Source of the DNA: JACNKV01 sp964645915
GTDB taxonomy: Bacteria; Fidelibacterota; Marinisomatia; Marinisomatales; JACNKV01
Direction: 5' to 3'
DNA length: 64,000 nucleotides
Assembly (NCBI GenBank): GCA_964645915.1
Contig: CAZYDH010000004.1
Location: 1 to 64,000 of the forward strand
The first letter of the stretch is position 1. The number at the start of each line of letters is the position of its first letter. A model generated the notes under the pieces. It searched no databases. It had not been told where the DNA came from and was given only the letters and a program-made list of their open reading frames with translations. The position numbers and the translations under genes are program-made. Shown here in pieces: positions 34,724-42,963 of this stretch.

Positions 34724-35866
34724 CTAATTAAATCGATCTTTAATTGCGGAAATTGTATCTCCACCCGTCACTTCTAACAACGCATCTGCTAATACCAAAC
34801 ACACCATTGCTTCTCCAACAATGGAAGCTGCCGGAACCGCACAGGAGTCTGTCCGCTCTTTATGAGCTTTCGTTGGTTCTTTTGTATTAATATCAACCGA
34901 TTTTAAAGGTTTGGTTAACGTTGGGATCGGTTTCATTACTGCCCGTAAAATAATCGGTTCACCATGACTTACTCCGCCTTCTATTCCACCGGAATTATTG
35001 GAATATCTAAAATAATCTTTCCCGTCAATTCCGATCTCATCATGTACTTCACTTCCAAATTGAGAAGCGAACCCAAATCCAAGACCTATTTCAACTCCTT
35101 TGATCGCATTAATGGACATAACAGCTTCTGTCAAACGCGAATTCAGTTTTCTATCCCAATGGACATATGAACCAAATCCTGTGGGAACTCCGGTTGCAAT
35201 CACTTCAAAGACCCCACCTACTGAATCTCCATTCTTTTGGGCTCTTTGGATTACTTTAACCATTTTTGGTTCCACATCGGTATTCAAACATCTTACGAGA
35301 GATTTATCAGCTAGTTCATTCAATTTTTCCGGATTCATATCTTCTGAAATCTTGGTTTGATCAATGACTTTATGAATCTGTGTCACTCGGCTTCCAACAG
35401 AAATTCCTACTTCTTTTAATAGTTTTCTACAAATCGATCCCAATGCAACCCTCATCGCAGTTTCACGCGCAGATGATCTTTCCAGCACATTTCGAATATC
35501 AGTAAATCCATATTTTTTTATACCAGCTAAATCTGCATGTCCTGGTCGTGGAACCGTAACTGGTTTTATAGGATTCTCTTGGGGATCAATCGACATTCGT
35601 TCTTGCCAGTTTTCCCAATCTTTATTTTGTATAAATAATCCGATCGGAGATCCTAATGTTTTTCCAAATCTTACCCCGGAAATGATTTCGGCATAATCCT
35701 GTTCGATCTTCATTCGCCCTCCACGACCAAACCCCATTTGTCGTCGTGATAAATCTTTTTCAATCCATTTTTCTGATAATTCAAGCCCTGCGGGTAGCCC
35801 TTCGATAATCCCCATCAATCCTTTGCCATGGGATTCCCCTGCAGTCAAAAAACGTAATCTATTCAT
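34724..35866 (-). CDS. aroC: Chorismate synthase
   Basis: This FMN-dependent enzyme converts EPSP to chorismate. From the ATG at 35866 it has 380 residues and carries LTAGESHGKGLMGIIEG, RRQMGFGRGGRMKIE, GRPGHADLAG-type sequence (PRPGHADLAGIKKYG), RSSARETAMRVALGS and the C-terminal DSCAVPAASIVGEAM. I chose this start over one five codons upstream because MNRLRFLTAGESHG matches the family; it overlaps the aroE stop by 8 bases. Confidence 0.97.
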   Translation of the reverse strand: MNRLRFLTAGESHGKGLMGIIEGLPAGLELSEKWIEKDLSRRQMGFGRGGRMKIEQDYAEIISGVRFGKTLGSPIGLFIQNKDWENWQERMSIDPQENPIKPVTVPRPGHADLAGIKKYGFTDIRNVLERSSARETAMRVALGSICRKLLKEVGISVGSRVTQIHKVIDQTKISEDMNPEKLNELADKSLVRCLNTDVEPKMVKVIQRAQKNGDSVGGVFEVIATGVPTGFGSYVHWDRKLNSRLTEAVMSINAIKGVEIGLGFGFASQFGSEVHDEIGIDGKDYFRYSNNSGGIEGGVSHGEPIILRAVMKPIPTLTKPLKSVDINTKEPTKAHKERTDSCAVPAASIVGEAMVCLVLADALLEVTGGDTISAIKDRFN

Positions 35867-36707
35867 TACTCTGTTTCTCAAGATAATTATATAATTCGGT
35901 TTTGTTTACTTTTTTGGATAGTGACTCATTAAACCAAATATCCAATGCGGACAGTCCTTGATACATCAACATAGACAGTCCCCCAATCGATCTTCCACCG
36001 ATTTCATGATTCAATTTACGGAATTGTGACCATACAGGGGTGTAAACGATATCAACAGCTATTTGAGTTGGAAATACATATTCTTTATACATCGGATTTT
36101 GATGCACTTGAGGAGACATTCCAACCGATGTTCCGTTAATGATGACTGATGATTTTAAAATTTTGGATGGAATATTTTCCCAGGTTGCAACAGTCATTTT
36201 TTGTTTAGGAAACTGTTTCCGCATGTCTTTTATTAATGATCGAGCTTTTTCTTCGGTTCGGTTAATAATCCAAATCTTATTTGCATTTTCAACGGATAGA
36301 CCATACAAGATCGCTCTTGCTGCACCTCCTGCACCCAATAAAATGAAGTCCCTATTCTGAATATCAATATTTAATGACGAAAGTGAATAAATGAATCCTA
36401 TCCAATCTGTATTATAGCCAATTAATCTTCCACCTTCTCTGGAAATACAATTAACCGCACCAATATTTTTTGCATGTTCATCTAGTTTGTCTAAAAAGGG
36501 GATAACTTTTTGTTTATATGGGATCGTGACGTTCAACCCTTCATATAATCCATTTCTAATATCAGAAATAACACTGCTTAATTCATGCTCTTTCACAGGA
36601 TGGGCTTGGTGATTAGCATTCAAATTCAAATCGCCGAATATTCGTCTATACATTGCCGGACTTAAACTATGTTCTACTGGATTACCGATTACTGCATATT
36701 GTTTCAT
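35859..36707 (-). CDS. aroE: Shikimate dehydrogenase
   Basis: This NADP-dependent enzyme reduces 3-dehydroshikimate. The 282-residue protein has YAVIGNPVEHSLSPAMY, GLNVTIPYKQKV with the catalytic lysine, GYNTDWIGF, the nucleotide motif LGAGGAARAILYGL and INRTEEKA. It overlaps the aminotransferase stop by one base (TAATG) and aroC by 8 bases. Confidence 0.96.
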   Translation of the reverse strand: MKQYAVIGNPVEHSLSPAMYRRIFGDLNLNANHQAHPVKEHELSSVISDIRNGLYEGLNVTIPYKQKVIPFLDKLDEHAKNIGAVNCISREGGRLIGYNTDWIGFIYSLSSLNIDIQNRDFILLGAGGAARAILYGLSVENANKIWIINRTEEKARSLIKDMRKQFPKQKMTVATWENIPSKILKSSVIINGTSVGMSPQVHQNPMYKEYVFPTQIAVDIVYTPVWSQFRKLNHEIGGRSIGGLSMLMYQGLSALDIWFNESLSKKVNKTELYNYLEKQSNE

Positions 36708-37846
36708 TATAGACGCTCAAATGCTTGATTTAAAATCTCTTCATTTGCACAAAGAGACACTCGAATAAATTCTTTACCCTGATTTCCTAATACCGACCCG
36801 GGAGTCACAAAAATATGGTGTTTCTTTAGTAACCAATCTGAAAATTCATCAGCATTTTTATATTTGTAGGGGATACTTGTCCACACAAACATCCCCGATT
36901 GATTATTCGAATATTTACATCCCAGTTTATCCAGAATTTGATAGACAATATTACGCCTTTTTTCATAGGCCATATTTAGTTCAGAAATCCATTCTTCTGA
37001 ACTATTTAATGCCTTGATTGCAGCTTGTTGAATAGGGTAAAATAAACCTGAATCAACATGACTTCTTATATTAAGAACTGATTGTATTGCACTTGAAGAT
37101 CCCGCCATTAATCCCACACGCCACCCGGACATATTAAATGTTTTACTTAATGAATTTAATTCTATTGCTGTTTCCTTTGCGTTGGAGACTGATAAAATGC
37201 TATTCTGTGAATTATTTAAAATAAACCCATATGGATTATCATGACAAATCAGAACGTCATTTGACAATCCAAATTCAACTAACTTTTCAAATAATCTATG
37301 ATTACCTTTTGCTCCTGTTGGCATATGCGGATAATTCACCCACATCATTTTTACTTTACTTAAATCTTGATTTCTAATTTGATCTAGATCAGGTAACCAT
37401 CCATTTTTCTCAGTCAGTAAATATGATTTTGGAATTGCATCCGCGATAATTGTAGCATTTTTATATGTTGGATAACCCGGATCCGGGACAAGAACAATAT
37501 CCCCGGGATTCAGAAAAGCTAGAGAAATAAAATTAATTCCTTCTTTGGAACCTGCTAAAGGGAGAATCTCATTTTTTGGAGATAATTTGACGTTAAAATA
37601 TTTTAAATACCACTTAGAAATCGCTTCTCGTAATTCCAGTGAACTTCTGTAGGGTTGATATCCATGAAAATCAGATTGATTGGCAGTATTTGTAAGCGTA
37701 GCAATAACCGCTTGAGGAGGTTGCATGTCCGGATTTCCCAAACCTAAATTGATTAATGGTGGATTACCCAACTCCTCAATCTCTTGAAGTTTTTTTGAGA
37801 AATAATATTCTCCTATTGAAGCTGTTCTCTTTGATGGATTAATCAT
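36707..37846 (-). CDS. PLP-dependent class I/II aminotransferase, probable Phe/Tyr pathway enzyme
   Basis: The 379-residue fold-type I enzyme has PLINLGLGNPDMQPP, GYQPYRSSLELREAI, VPDPGYPTYKNAT, the PLP aspartate region CHDNPYGF, the Schiff-base lysine in LNSLSKTFNMSGWRVGL, and the substrate arginine in FIRVSLCANEE. The family includes aspartate and LL-diaminopimelate aminotransferases. Lying inside the aromatic operon between aroA and aroE, it most likely transaminates phenylpyruvate and hydroxyphenylpyruvate, or prephenate, which is inference. It overlaps aroA by 8 bases. Confidence 0.88.
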   Translation of the reverse strand: MINPSKRTASIGEYYFSKKLQEIEELGNPPLINLGLGNPDMQPPQAVIATLTNTANQSDFHGYQPYRSSLELREAISKWYLKYFNVKLSPKNEILPLAGSKEGINFISLAFLNPGDIVLVPDPGYPTYKNATIIADAIPKSYLLTEKNGWLPDLDQIRNQDLSKVKMMWVNYPHMPTGAKGNHRLFEKLVEFGLSNDVLICHDNPYGFILNNSQNSILSVSNAKETAIELNSLSKTFNMSGWRVGLMAGSSSAIQSVLNIRSHVDSGLFYPIQQAAIKALNSSEEWISELNMAYEKRRNIVYQILDKLGCKYSNNQSGMFVWTSIPYKYKNADEFSDWLLKKHHIFVTPGSVLGNQGKEFIRVSLCANEEILNQAFERL

Positions 37847-39095
37847 GTTTTTCCATCACACTTTCCAACGCTTCAAAAAACTGAGGATAGGATATATTAA
37901 CACAATTTTTATTATCTAGAACGATTTCACCTTTTGCGATTAATCCAGCAATAGTAAATGCCATAGCAATTCGATGATCGCGAAATGTATTTATTTTTCC
38001 ACCCTTAAGTTTTGTAGGTCCTTGAATGATAAAACCATCATCTAATTCTGTAATAGAAGCACCCATTGAAAGTAAATTTGAACAAATTGCATGAAGTCTG
38101 TCACATTCTTTAACTCGTAATTCCTCAGCTCCTCTAACTTCTGTGATACCTTCTGCTTGAGTTGCTAAAATGGCTAAAATTGGTAGTTCATCAATCAATC
38201 CAGGAATGGCTTCATTATCTAAAGTTATTCCACGCAATTCAGAATGTTTAATATGGATATCTCCCCTCGATTCCCCACATTCAGTTCTTTCATTATCAAT
38301 TTTTATATTTCCGCCCATTTGTTTTAACACAGAGAAAAAACCGATTCGAGTAGGATTGATCGAAACATCACTCAAAACAAGATCTGATCCTTTAACTAAT
38401 GTAGGTGCGGCTGCGAAAAAAGCTGCAGTTGAAGGATCAGCCGGAACAAACATATTAAATGGGGATAATTTACTTTTAAACGGAGAAATTGTGATTTCAT
38501 TTCCATTTATTCGAATGTCGGCATTCATGTTCAATAACATCTGCTCAGTATGATCGCGGGTCTTAATTGGTTCTATAACGGTTGTAGGTTCATCTGCTTT
38601 TAAACCGGCAAGGAGGACCGCTGATTTTACCTGAGCACTTGCAATCGAGGGTGAATATTGGATCCCGTTCAATTTTACCGATTCTAATAATATCGGAAGA
38701 TGTTCTTTTGTGCTTTTAATATTTGCACCCATTTGTGTTAATGGATCCATAATTCGTTTCATCGGACGTTTGGATAAAGATGCATCTCCTACAAATTTTG
38801 CTTTTATCCCCTGCCCTGCTAATAATCCAATCAATAATCGAACAGTTGTTCCGGAATTACCACAATCCAAATCCATCGTGGGATGTTGAAATGGTCCACC
38901 GTTTATTAATAAAGTTGACCCATCTTCTTCAATTTTTATTCCACACGATTCTAAGCATTTTCTAGTTGAATCAACATCCACTCCTGTAGATAAATTTGTA
39001 ATTTGGCATTGTCCATCGGCTAAAGCCGCCAACATCAATGCTCGGTGTGAGATTGATTTATCTCCCGGAAATGTTAATTTACCACTTATCGCCAT
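37839..39095 (-). CDS. aroA: 3-phosphoshikimate 1-carboxyvinyltransferase (EPSP synthase)
   Basis: The protein of about 418 residues joins PEP to shikimate 3-phosphate. It carries FPGDKSISHRALMLAAL, LDCGNSGTTVRLLIGLLAGQ, the conserved SKRPMKRI, PADPSTAAFF, and the late RVKECDRLHAI and DHRIAMAF. I chose the ATG at 39095, inside the end of the DAHP synthase gene (17-base overlap). A TTG two codons upstream is possible. Confidence 0.97.
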   Translation of the reverse strand: MAISGKLTFPGDKSISHRALMLAALADGQCQITNLSTGVDVDSTRKCLESCGIKIEEDGSTLLINGGPFQHPTMDLDCGNSGTTVRLLIGLLAGQGIKAKFVGDASLSKRPMKRIMDPLTQMGANIKSTKEHLPILLESVKLNGIQYSPSIASAQVKSAVLLAGLKADEPTTVIEPIKTRDHTEQMLLNMNADIRINGNEITISPFKSKLSPFNMFVPADPSTAAFFAAAPTLVKGSDLVLSDVSINPTRIGFFSVLKQMGGNIKIDNERTECGESRGDIHIKHSELRGITLDNEAIPGLIDELPILAILATQAEGITEVRGAEELRVKECDRLHAICSNLLSMGASITELDDGFIIQGPTKLKGGKINTFRDHRIAMAFTIAGLIAKGEIVLDNKNCVNISYPQFFEALESVMEKHD

Positions 39096-40440
39096 CTTCA
39101 ATTCGGTTCAATTCTTCAGAGGCAAGAAATGCTAATTCAATCGCTTGACTCGCATTCAACCTCGGATCACAATGAGTGCGGTAGCGATTTGTTAAATCTT
39201 TTTCAGAAATATCTGCGATTCCTCCTGTACATTCGGTCACGTTTTGTCCTGTCATTTCCAAATGGAGCCCCCCCGCGTGTGTTCCTTCAGTGCGATGGAT
39301 TCTTATATTATGTTTTACCTCCGTCAACACATGGTCAAATGGACGTGTTTTCAATTCCCCACTACTTTTTATTGTATTCCCGTGCATCGGATCGCAGGAC
39401 CACACAACTGTTCGTCCTTCAGATTCAATCCTATTGATTATCTTTGGTAAAATATCACAGATTTTATTATGCCCAAATCGAGTAATTAATGTAATTCTCC
39501 CTGGGATATCATTTGGATTAAGAATATCCAATAATTTTACTAATTCATCTAAATCTGTTTTCGGTCCACATTTAATACCGATCGGATTTTCAATTCCTCT
39601 GCAAAACTCAACATGTGCACTGTCAATAAACCGAGTTCTGTCACCAATCCATACAAAATGTGCTGAGGTATTGTATACTAAACCCGTTATGGAATCTTGT
39701 CGTGTTAATGCTTCTTCAAAGGGTAGTAAAAGCGCTTCATGGCTTGTATAAAAATCAACTTTTCGCAACTGGGAAGTATTATTTGACGTGATACCCAGTG
39801 CTTCCATAAAATGCAAATTCTCCTGAATTTGATCTGCCAAATGTCTGTATCGATCTCCCTGCGGATCACTTTTTACGAAACCCATATTCCAAGAATGAAC
39901 ATGTTTTAGATCAGCATATCCTCCATCGGCAAATGCTCTTAAGAGATTTAAAGTTGAAGCTGATTGAGAATACGCTTTAAGCATCCGTGATGGATTTGGT
40001 TTTCTATTTTCTAAATCAAACTCGATACCATTTATAATATCTCCCATATAACTTGGTAACGTTTCATCACCTTGTGTTTCGGTAGGAAATGATCTTGGCT
40101 TAGCAAACTGTCCGGCAATTCTTCCCATTCGTACGATGGGAAGCCTTGTCCCATGGGTAAGAATGGCTGCCATCTGTAGAATCACTCTAAATGTATCCCT
40201 TATTGAATCCGCGTTGAATTCTGTAAAACTTTCGGCACAATCTCCTCCCTGCAAAAGGAAACCATTTCCCTCGGCAACTTTTGCAAGAGAGTCTCTTAGC
40301 AAACGGACTTCACCGGCAAATACTAATGGTGGAAAGTCTCCTAATACTTTTACAACTTTGTCTAACTTATTTTTGTCAGAATATTCCGGAGCATATTTAA
40401 CAGTAAAATTCTTCCAACTATCTTTTTGCCAAGGGTTCAT
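39079..40440 (-). CDS. aroF: Class II 3-deoxy-7-phosphoheptulonate synthase (DAHP synthase)
   Basis: This committed-step enzyme condenses PEP and erythrose 4-phosphate. The 453-residue length and motifs mark the class II (plant and Mycobacterium type) family: LLQGGDCAESF with the metal cysteine, RMGRIAGQFAKPRS, NLLRAFADGGYADL, and the metal-binding WSCDPMHGNT and GLHLEMTGQNVTEC. The symbol marks function only, because naming of class II enzymes varies. The start is 1 base after the tyrA stop. Its place behind a Tyr/Phe attenuator would make the committed step responsive to aromatic amino acids. Confidence 0.96.
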   Translation of the reverse strand: MNPWQKDSWKNFTVKYAPEYSDKNKLDKVVKVLGDFPPLVFAGEVRLLRDSLAKVAEGNGFLLQGGDCAESFTEFNADSIRDTFRVILQMAAILTHGTRLPIVRMGRIAGQFAKPRSFPTETQGDETLPSYMGDIINGIEFDLENRKPNPSRMLKAYSQSASTLNLLRAFADGGYADLKHVHSWNMGFVKSDPQGDRYRHLADQIQENLHFMEALGITSNNTSQLRKVDFYTSHEALLLPFEEALTRQDSITGLVYNTSAHFVWIGDRTRFIDSAHVEFCRGIENPIGIKCGPKTDLDELVKLLDILNPNDIPGRITLITRFGHNKICDILPKIINRIESEGRTVVWSCDPMHGNTIKSSGELKTRPFDHVLTEVKHNIRIHRTEGTHAGGLHLEMTGQNVTECTGGIADISEKDLTNRYRTHCDPRLNASQAIELAFLASEELNRIEDGDKW

Positions 40441-40441
40441 T

Positions 40442-41164
40442 TCATTTATTATTTAATTGTTTATGAAGTGTCTCGGTAGAACCGATTAATTTTTTGATCA
40501 TATCTTGAGTAAATGGATTATAGCGTTGAAGGTCCGAATATAGTTCCCACGAGTCATGGCAGGTTTGTTCGACTAAATCTAATAAATCTCTAAATCCTTG
40601 TGTATCGATCATGGTTTTTTTTATTCCAAATTCTTTTAACATTCTTCCTAAAAAATGAGTTACTCCCTGAGTGTTAGCAGCCAAACGATCATGTTCTTCA
40701 GGTGATATTTCTATTATCTGCATTCCTTGATCTCGGAAAAAACGCTTCCAGAATTTAAATTGATTTTGGGTATCTCTGGTATTATTCATCATCATTTTTA
40801 AACGATTGTTAGATAGAAATGAATCCGGTCCAAACATCGGATGAGTTGCAATAATTCCAACTGAGACGGGTAACTTACTAAGCATAACCTTCGCCGGATG
40901 AATTTTAACTGAACACACATCAACAACCGTTGTGTTTTCTCTCAACAAAGGAGATATCTTCTCAATGGTTGCATCAAATTTATTGATAGGAACTGCGATA
41001 AAGATCACTTTCTCTTCAAGAACTTTATCGAGTGATACAAACTCAACACCAGAGAAAGGAGACTGTGACTTTGGATCATATACTTTGATCGGAAATCCTT
41101 TTTGAAGAATGTTGGCTAATACTTTACCAAATCTCCCAAATCCAATTATACCTACGCTATTCAT
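40442..41164 (-). CDS. tyrA: Prephenate/arogenate dehydrogenase
   Basis: The 240-residue NAD(P)-dependent enzyme begins with the Rossmann motif GIIGFGRFGKVLA and has IAVPINKFDATIEKI, the catalytic-histidine stretch GIIATHPMFGPDS and a C-terminal helical part with NTQGVTHFLGRML. It oxidatively decarboxylates prephenate (or arogenate) to the tyrosine precursor. There is no ACT domain, unlike many TyrA proteins, so it probably lacks allosteric control at the protein level. It overlaps pheA by 4 bases. Confidence 0.92.
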   Translation of the reverse strand: MNSVGIIGFGRFGKVLANILQKGFPIKVYDPKSQSPFSGVEFVSLDKVLEEKVIFIAVPINKFDATIEKISPLLRENTTVVDVCSVKIHPAKVMLSKLPVSVGIIATHPMFGPDSFLSNNRLKMMMNNTRDTQNQFKFWKRFFRDQGMQIIEISPEEHDRLAANTQGVTHFLGRMLKEFGIKKTMIDTQGFRDLLDLVEQTCHDSWELYSDLQRYNPFTQDMIKKLIGSTETLHKQLNNK

Positions 41165-41733
41165 TGTGTATCCATCCTCTTTACTCCTAAGAATAATGTC
41201 AAATTATGTTTCAAATCGTGAATACTTTCTTTTAACACATCTAATCCATAAAGGTCCGCACACGATTTGCTGGCAATGACACCTGCCGTTTTGGGTAATT
41301 TTCCTTCTGAAAGTCTTCGAGCAGCTTCTGCTGTATCATCTTCTTCTATAAGAGGTCGTGTCCAAAAATGTTCACTCAAATAATCCTTGCATTGTCGGAG
41401 TGCCTGTTGGTGTGAATGTATCTCGGTAATATCGCCAACATAAGTTCCCACAAGCCCTAGAAGGTTTTGGTCCACAGGAATATGAAACATTTCAATGATC
41501 TCACAACGATATTTTGCTAAGGCTTCTACACTTTCAATAACAACACCTCCTTGGGCATTTTCCATGGCAAAGATACCATAATCAGTTTCCCCAGTTTCAA
41601 CGTTTGCAAGAACATGTTCAGATGAAATCTGATAAACTATTTTAACTCCTTCCAGACCATGGTTATATGCGAACTCGTGAGCTGCTTGTTCGGAGAAGCT
41701 ACCTTTTCCACCTTGTATCCCAATTTGGATCAT
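41161..41733 (-). CDS. pheA: Prephenate dehydratase, short form without ACT domain
   Basis: The 190-residue protein covers only the catalytic dehydratase domain: IGIQGGKGSFSEQAAHEF, MENAQGGVVIESVEAL and AAEARRL-type sequence, with AGVIASKSCADLYGL. It makes phenylpyruvate from prephenate. The normal TRF motif reads TLF (NLTLFLGV), so the threonine and phenylalanine are kept but the arginine is lost. The regulatory ACT domain is absent. I chose the ATG at 41733, which has AAAGGAAA about nine bases upstream; another ATG sits at 41751. The gene begins just after the attenuator hairpin. Confidence 0.88.
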   Translation of the reverse strand: MIQIGIQGGKGSFSEQAAHEFAYNHGLEGVKIVYQISSEHVLANVETGETDYGIFAMENAQGGVVIESVEALAKYRCEIIEMFHIPVDQNLLGLVGTYVGDITEIHSHQQALRQCKDYLSEHFWTRPLIEEDDTAEAARRLSEGKLPKTAGVIASKSCADLYGLDVLKESIHDLKHNLTLFLGVKRMDTQ

Positions 41734-41755
41734 TATTTCATTTCCTTTCATTAAT

Positions 41756-41778
41756 AAAAAACCCCGAAAATTTCGGGG
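41756..41778 (-). terminator. Attenuator terminator hairpin ahead of the aromatic operon
   Basis: On the minus strand the arms CCCCGAAA and TTTTCGGGG (41762-41778) form a strong stem directly followed by TTTTTT (41756-41761). It ends only 5 bases before the first possible pheA ATG, so it is not a normal end-of-gene terminator; the chorismate mutase stop is 134 bases upstream. Together with the leader peptide and alternative pairings upstream it forms a transcription attenuator for the operon. Confidence 0.85.
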
Positions 41779-41851
41779 TTAGGCTCACTGACTTTAAATA
41801 CACGTATGATTCAATGGCAGTTTCCCAACCCATACACAATATATTTAAAGT
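41775..41851 (-). promoter_or_regulatory. Alternative RNA pairings of the aromatic attenuator
   Basis: Two mutually informative pairings are visible on the minus strand. The segment ACTTTAAATA (41851-41842, inside the leader codons for Tyr-Phe-Lys-Tyr) pairs perfectly over 10 bp with TATTTAAAGT (41800-41791). Further on, GGGTTGGG of the leader (41831-41824) pairs over 8 bp, with one G-U, with CCTAACCC (41783-41776), which includes the left arm of the terminator. A ribosome stalled at the Tyr/Phe codons would block the first pairing and leave GGGTTGGG free for the second, preventing termination; a ribosome reaching the stop codon would cover GGGTTGGG and allow it. Confidence 0.75.
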
Positions 41852-41870
41852 AATAACATCTTGTTTTCAT
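41811..41870 (-). CDS. Leader peptide of the aromatic amino acid operon
   Basis: This 19-codon open frame encodes MKTRCYYFKYIVYGLGNCH, with four Tyr and one Phe, four of these in the cluster YYFKY. It lies between the chorismate mutase stop and the attenuator hairpin on the same strand. The composition matches leader peptides of amino acid operons, where starvation for the regulating amino acid stalls the ribosome. No strong Shine-Dalgarno precedes its ATG (TTGAATATC upstream), which is the weakest point. It is too short for normal gene calling. Confidence 0.72.
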   Translation of the reverse strand: MKTRCYYFKYIVYGLGNCH

Positions 41871-41911
41871 GATATTCAAGTTAATTGAAGAAATCCAGTT
41901 ATTGCAAGTGA

Positions 41912-42184
41912 TTATTTTTCGTGCTGAACATCTTTCGCTGTTTGAAAGATCGAAGTGAATATTCGTTTGATTTGTTTACGCGTCAATGGGTCATTCGTTT
42001 GATTATATAAACGATTTAATATTGCTTTTTCACGTTCAGTATCTTCAATATTCATCTCGGCTTTCTTTTTTAACTCACCTACTGAACGAGCAATATCCAT
42101 TCTCTTCACCAAAAGATCAAGAAGCTCATGATCTATCTTATCAATTTTATCCCGTAAATATTTGAGAGTTTTTTCTTGTTCCAT
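41912..42184 (-). CDS. Chorismate mutase (AroQ-class)
   Basis: The 90-residue all-helical protein has the AroQ-class mutase pattern: LRDKIDKIDHELLDLLVKRM with the active-site arginine and lysine, then IARSVGELKKKAEMNIEDTERE and ILNRLYNQ. It converts chorismate to prephenate, feeding pheA and tyrA. It is upstream of the leader peptide, so if it shares the promoter it would be expressed whether or not the attenuator lets RNA polymerase through. It lies 25 bases after the HAD phosphatase gene. Confidence 0.92.
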   Translation of the reverse strand: MEQEKTLKYLRDKIDKIDHELLDLLVKRMDIARSVGELKKKAEMNIEDTEREKAILNRLYNQTNDPLTRKQIKRIFTSIFQTAKDVQHEK

Positions 42185-42209
42185 ATGCAGACAAAGTGGA
42201 GATGAAAAA

Positions 42210-42869
42210 CTATTTCAAGCAATAATTATTTTCAAGTAACCAATATTGGAGTTTCTCCAAGTTTTCAAAGACATATGCATCCGTTTCTTTGAGTCTAGAA
42301 TAGCTTGTATGACCACCTGCCACAAGTGCACATTGAGCACCAATTGCTCTCGCCACATCCAAATCATGAAGAGTATCTCCAATAAATAAGACATCGTTTG
42401 GGTTAATATTTAACGATTCCACCCACAGTTTACCTGCTTCTGTTTTTCCATGGGCATAATGATCATCCTGTCCAATAACTTTCTCAAAGTAAAGCGCTAA
42501 TTCATGATGGTCGATAAGTGTATCTAACATTTGTTGTCTCGCAGCAGACAGTAAAGATTGCGTGATCCCTTTTAGTTGTATATCTGCCATTAATGATCGA
42601 GCTCCCACATGGAGTTCCGGTTCAAATTGAAGATTTGTGTATTCTTCAATAAACTCGGTCCCAACAACTGTAAACGGATTTTTATTAAAATCAAAACCCA
42701 GTCGTTTGTAATAATCAATAACCGGAAATGTAAAAATCTTTAAGTAACTCTCCTTTTCTATCGTCGGGAGATCATACCTTTTTAACACAATATTAATTGC
42801 TTTTATGGACAACCATAAATCATCCAATAATGTTCCGTTCCAATCCCAAATGATATGTTTAATTTTCAT
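42210..42869 (-). CDS. HAD-superfamily phosphatase (phosphoglycolate phosphatase-like)
   Basis: The 219-residue protein has HAD motif I WDWNGTLLDD, an alpha-helical cap (residues ~15-80), a serine in motif II (SLLSAARQQMLDTLI), the lysine in GKTEAGKLW, and motif IV FIGDTLHDLDVARAIGAQ. The cap type matches the PGP/Gph and PpaX branches. The substrate is not known; phosphoglycolate or pyrophosphate are candidates. It lies upstream of chorismate mutase with a 25-base gap and may share its transcript. Confidence 0.85.
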   Translation of the reverse strand: MKIKHIIWDWNGTLLDDLWLSIKAINIVLKRYDLPTIEKESYLKIFTFPVIDYYKRLGFDFNKNPFTVVGTEFIEEYTNLQFEPELHVGARSLMADIQLKGITQSLLSAARQQMLDTLIDHHELALYFEKVIGQDDHYAHGKTEAGKLWVESLNINPNDVLFIGDTLHDLDVARAIGAQCALVAGGHTSYSRLKETDAYVFENLEKLQYWLLENNYCLK

Positions 42870-42963
42870 GTGTTTCCAGTTATGTAATTCTATTATTCTA
42901 TTTTAATTCAGTTATTAAGAGACGCAGATTACATAAAAAAGACTGTATTTTTCTATATTGATT

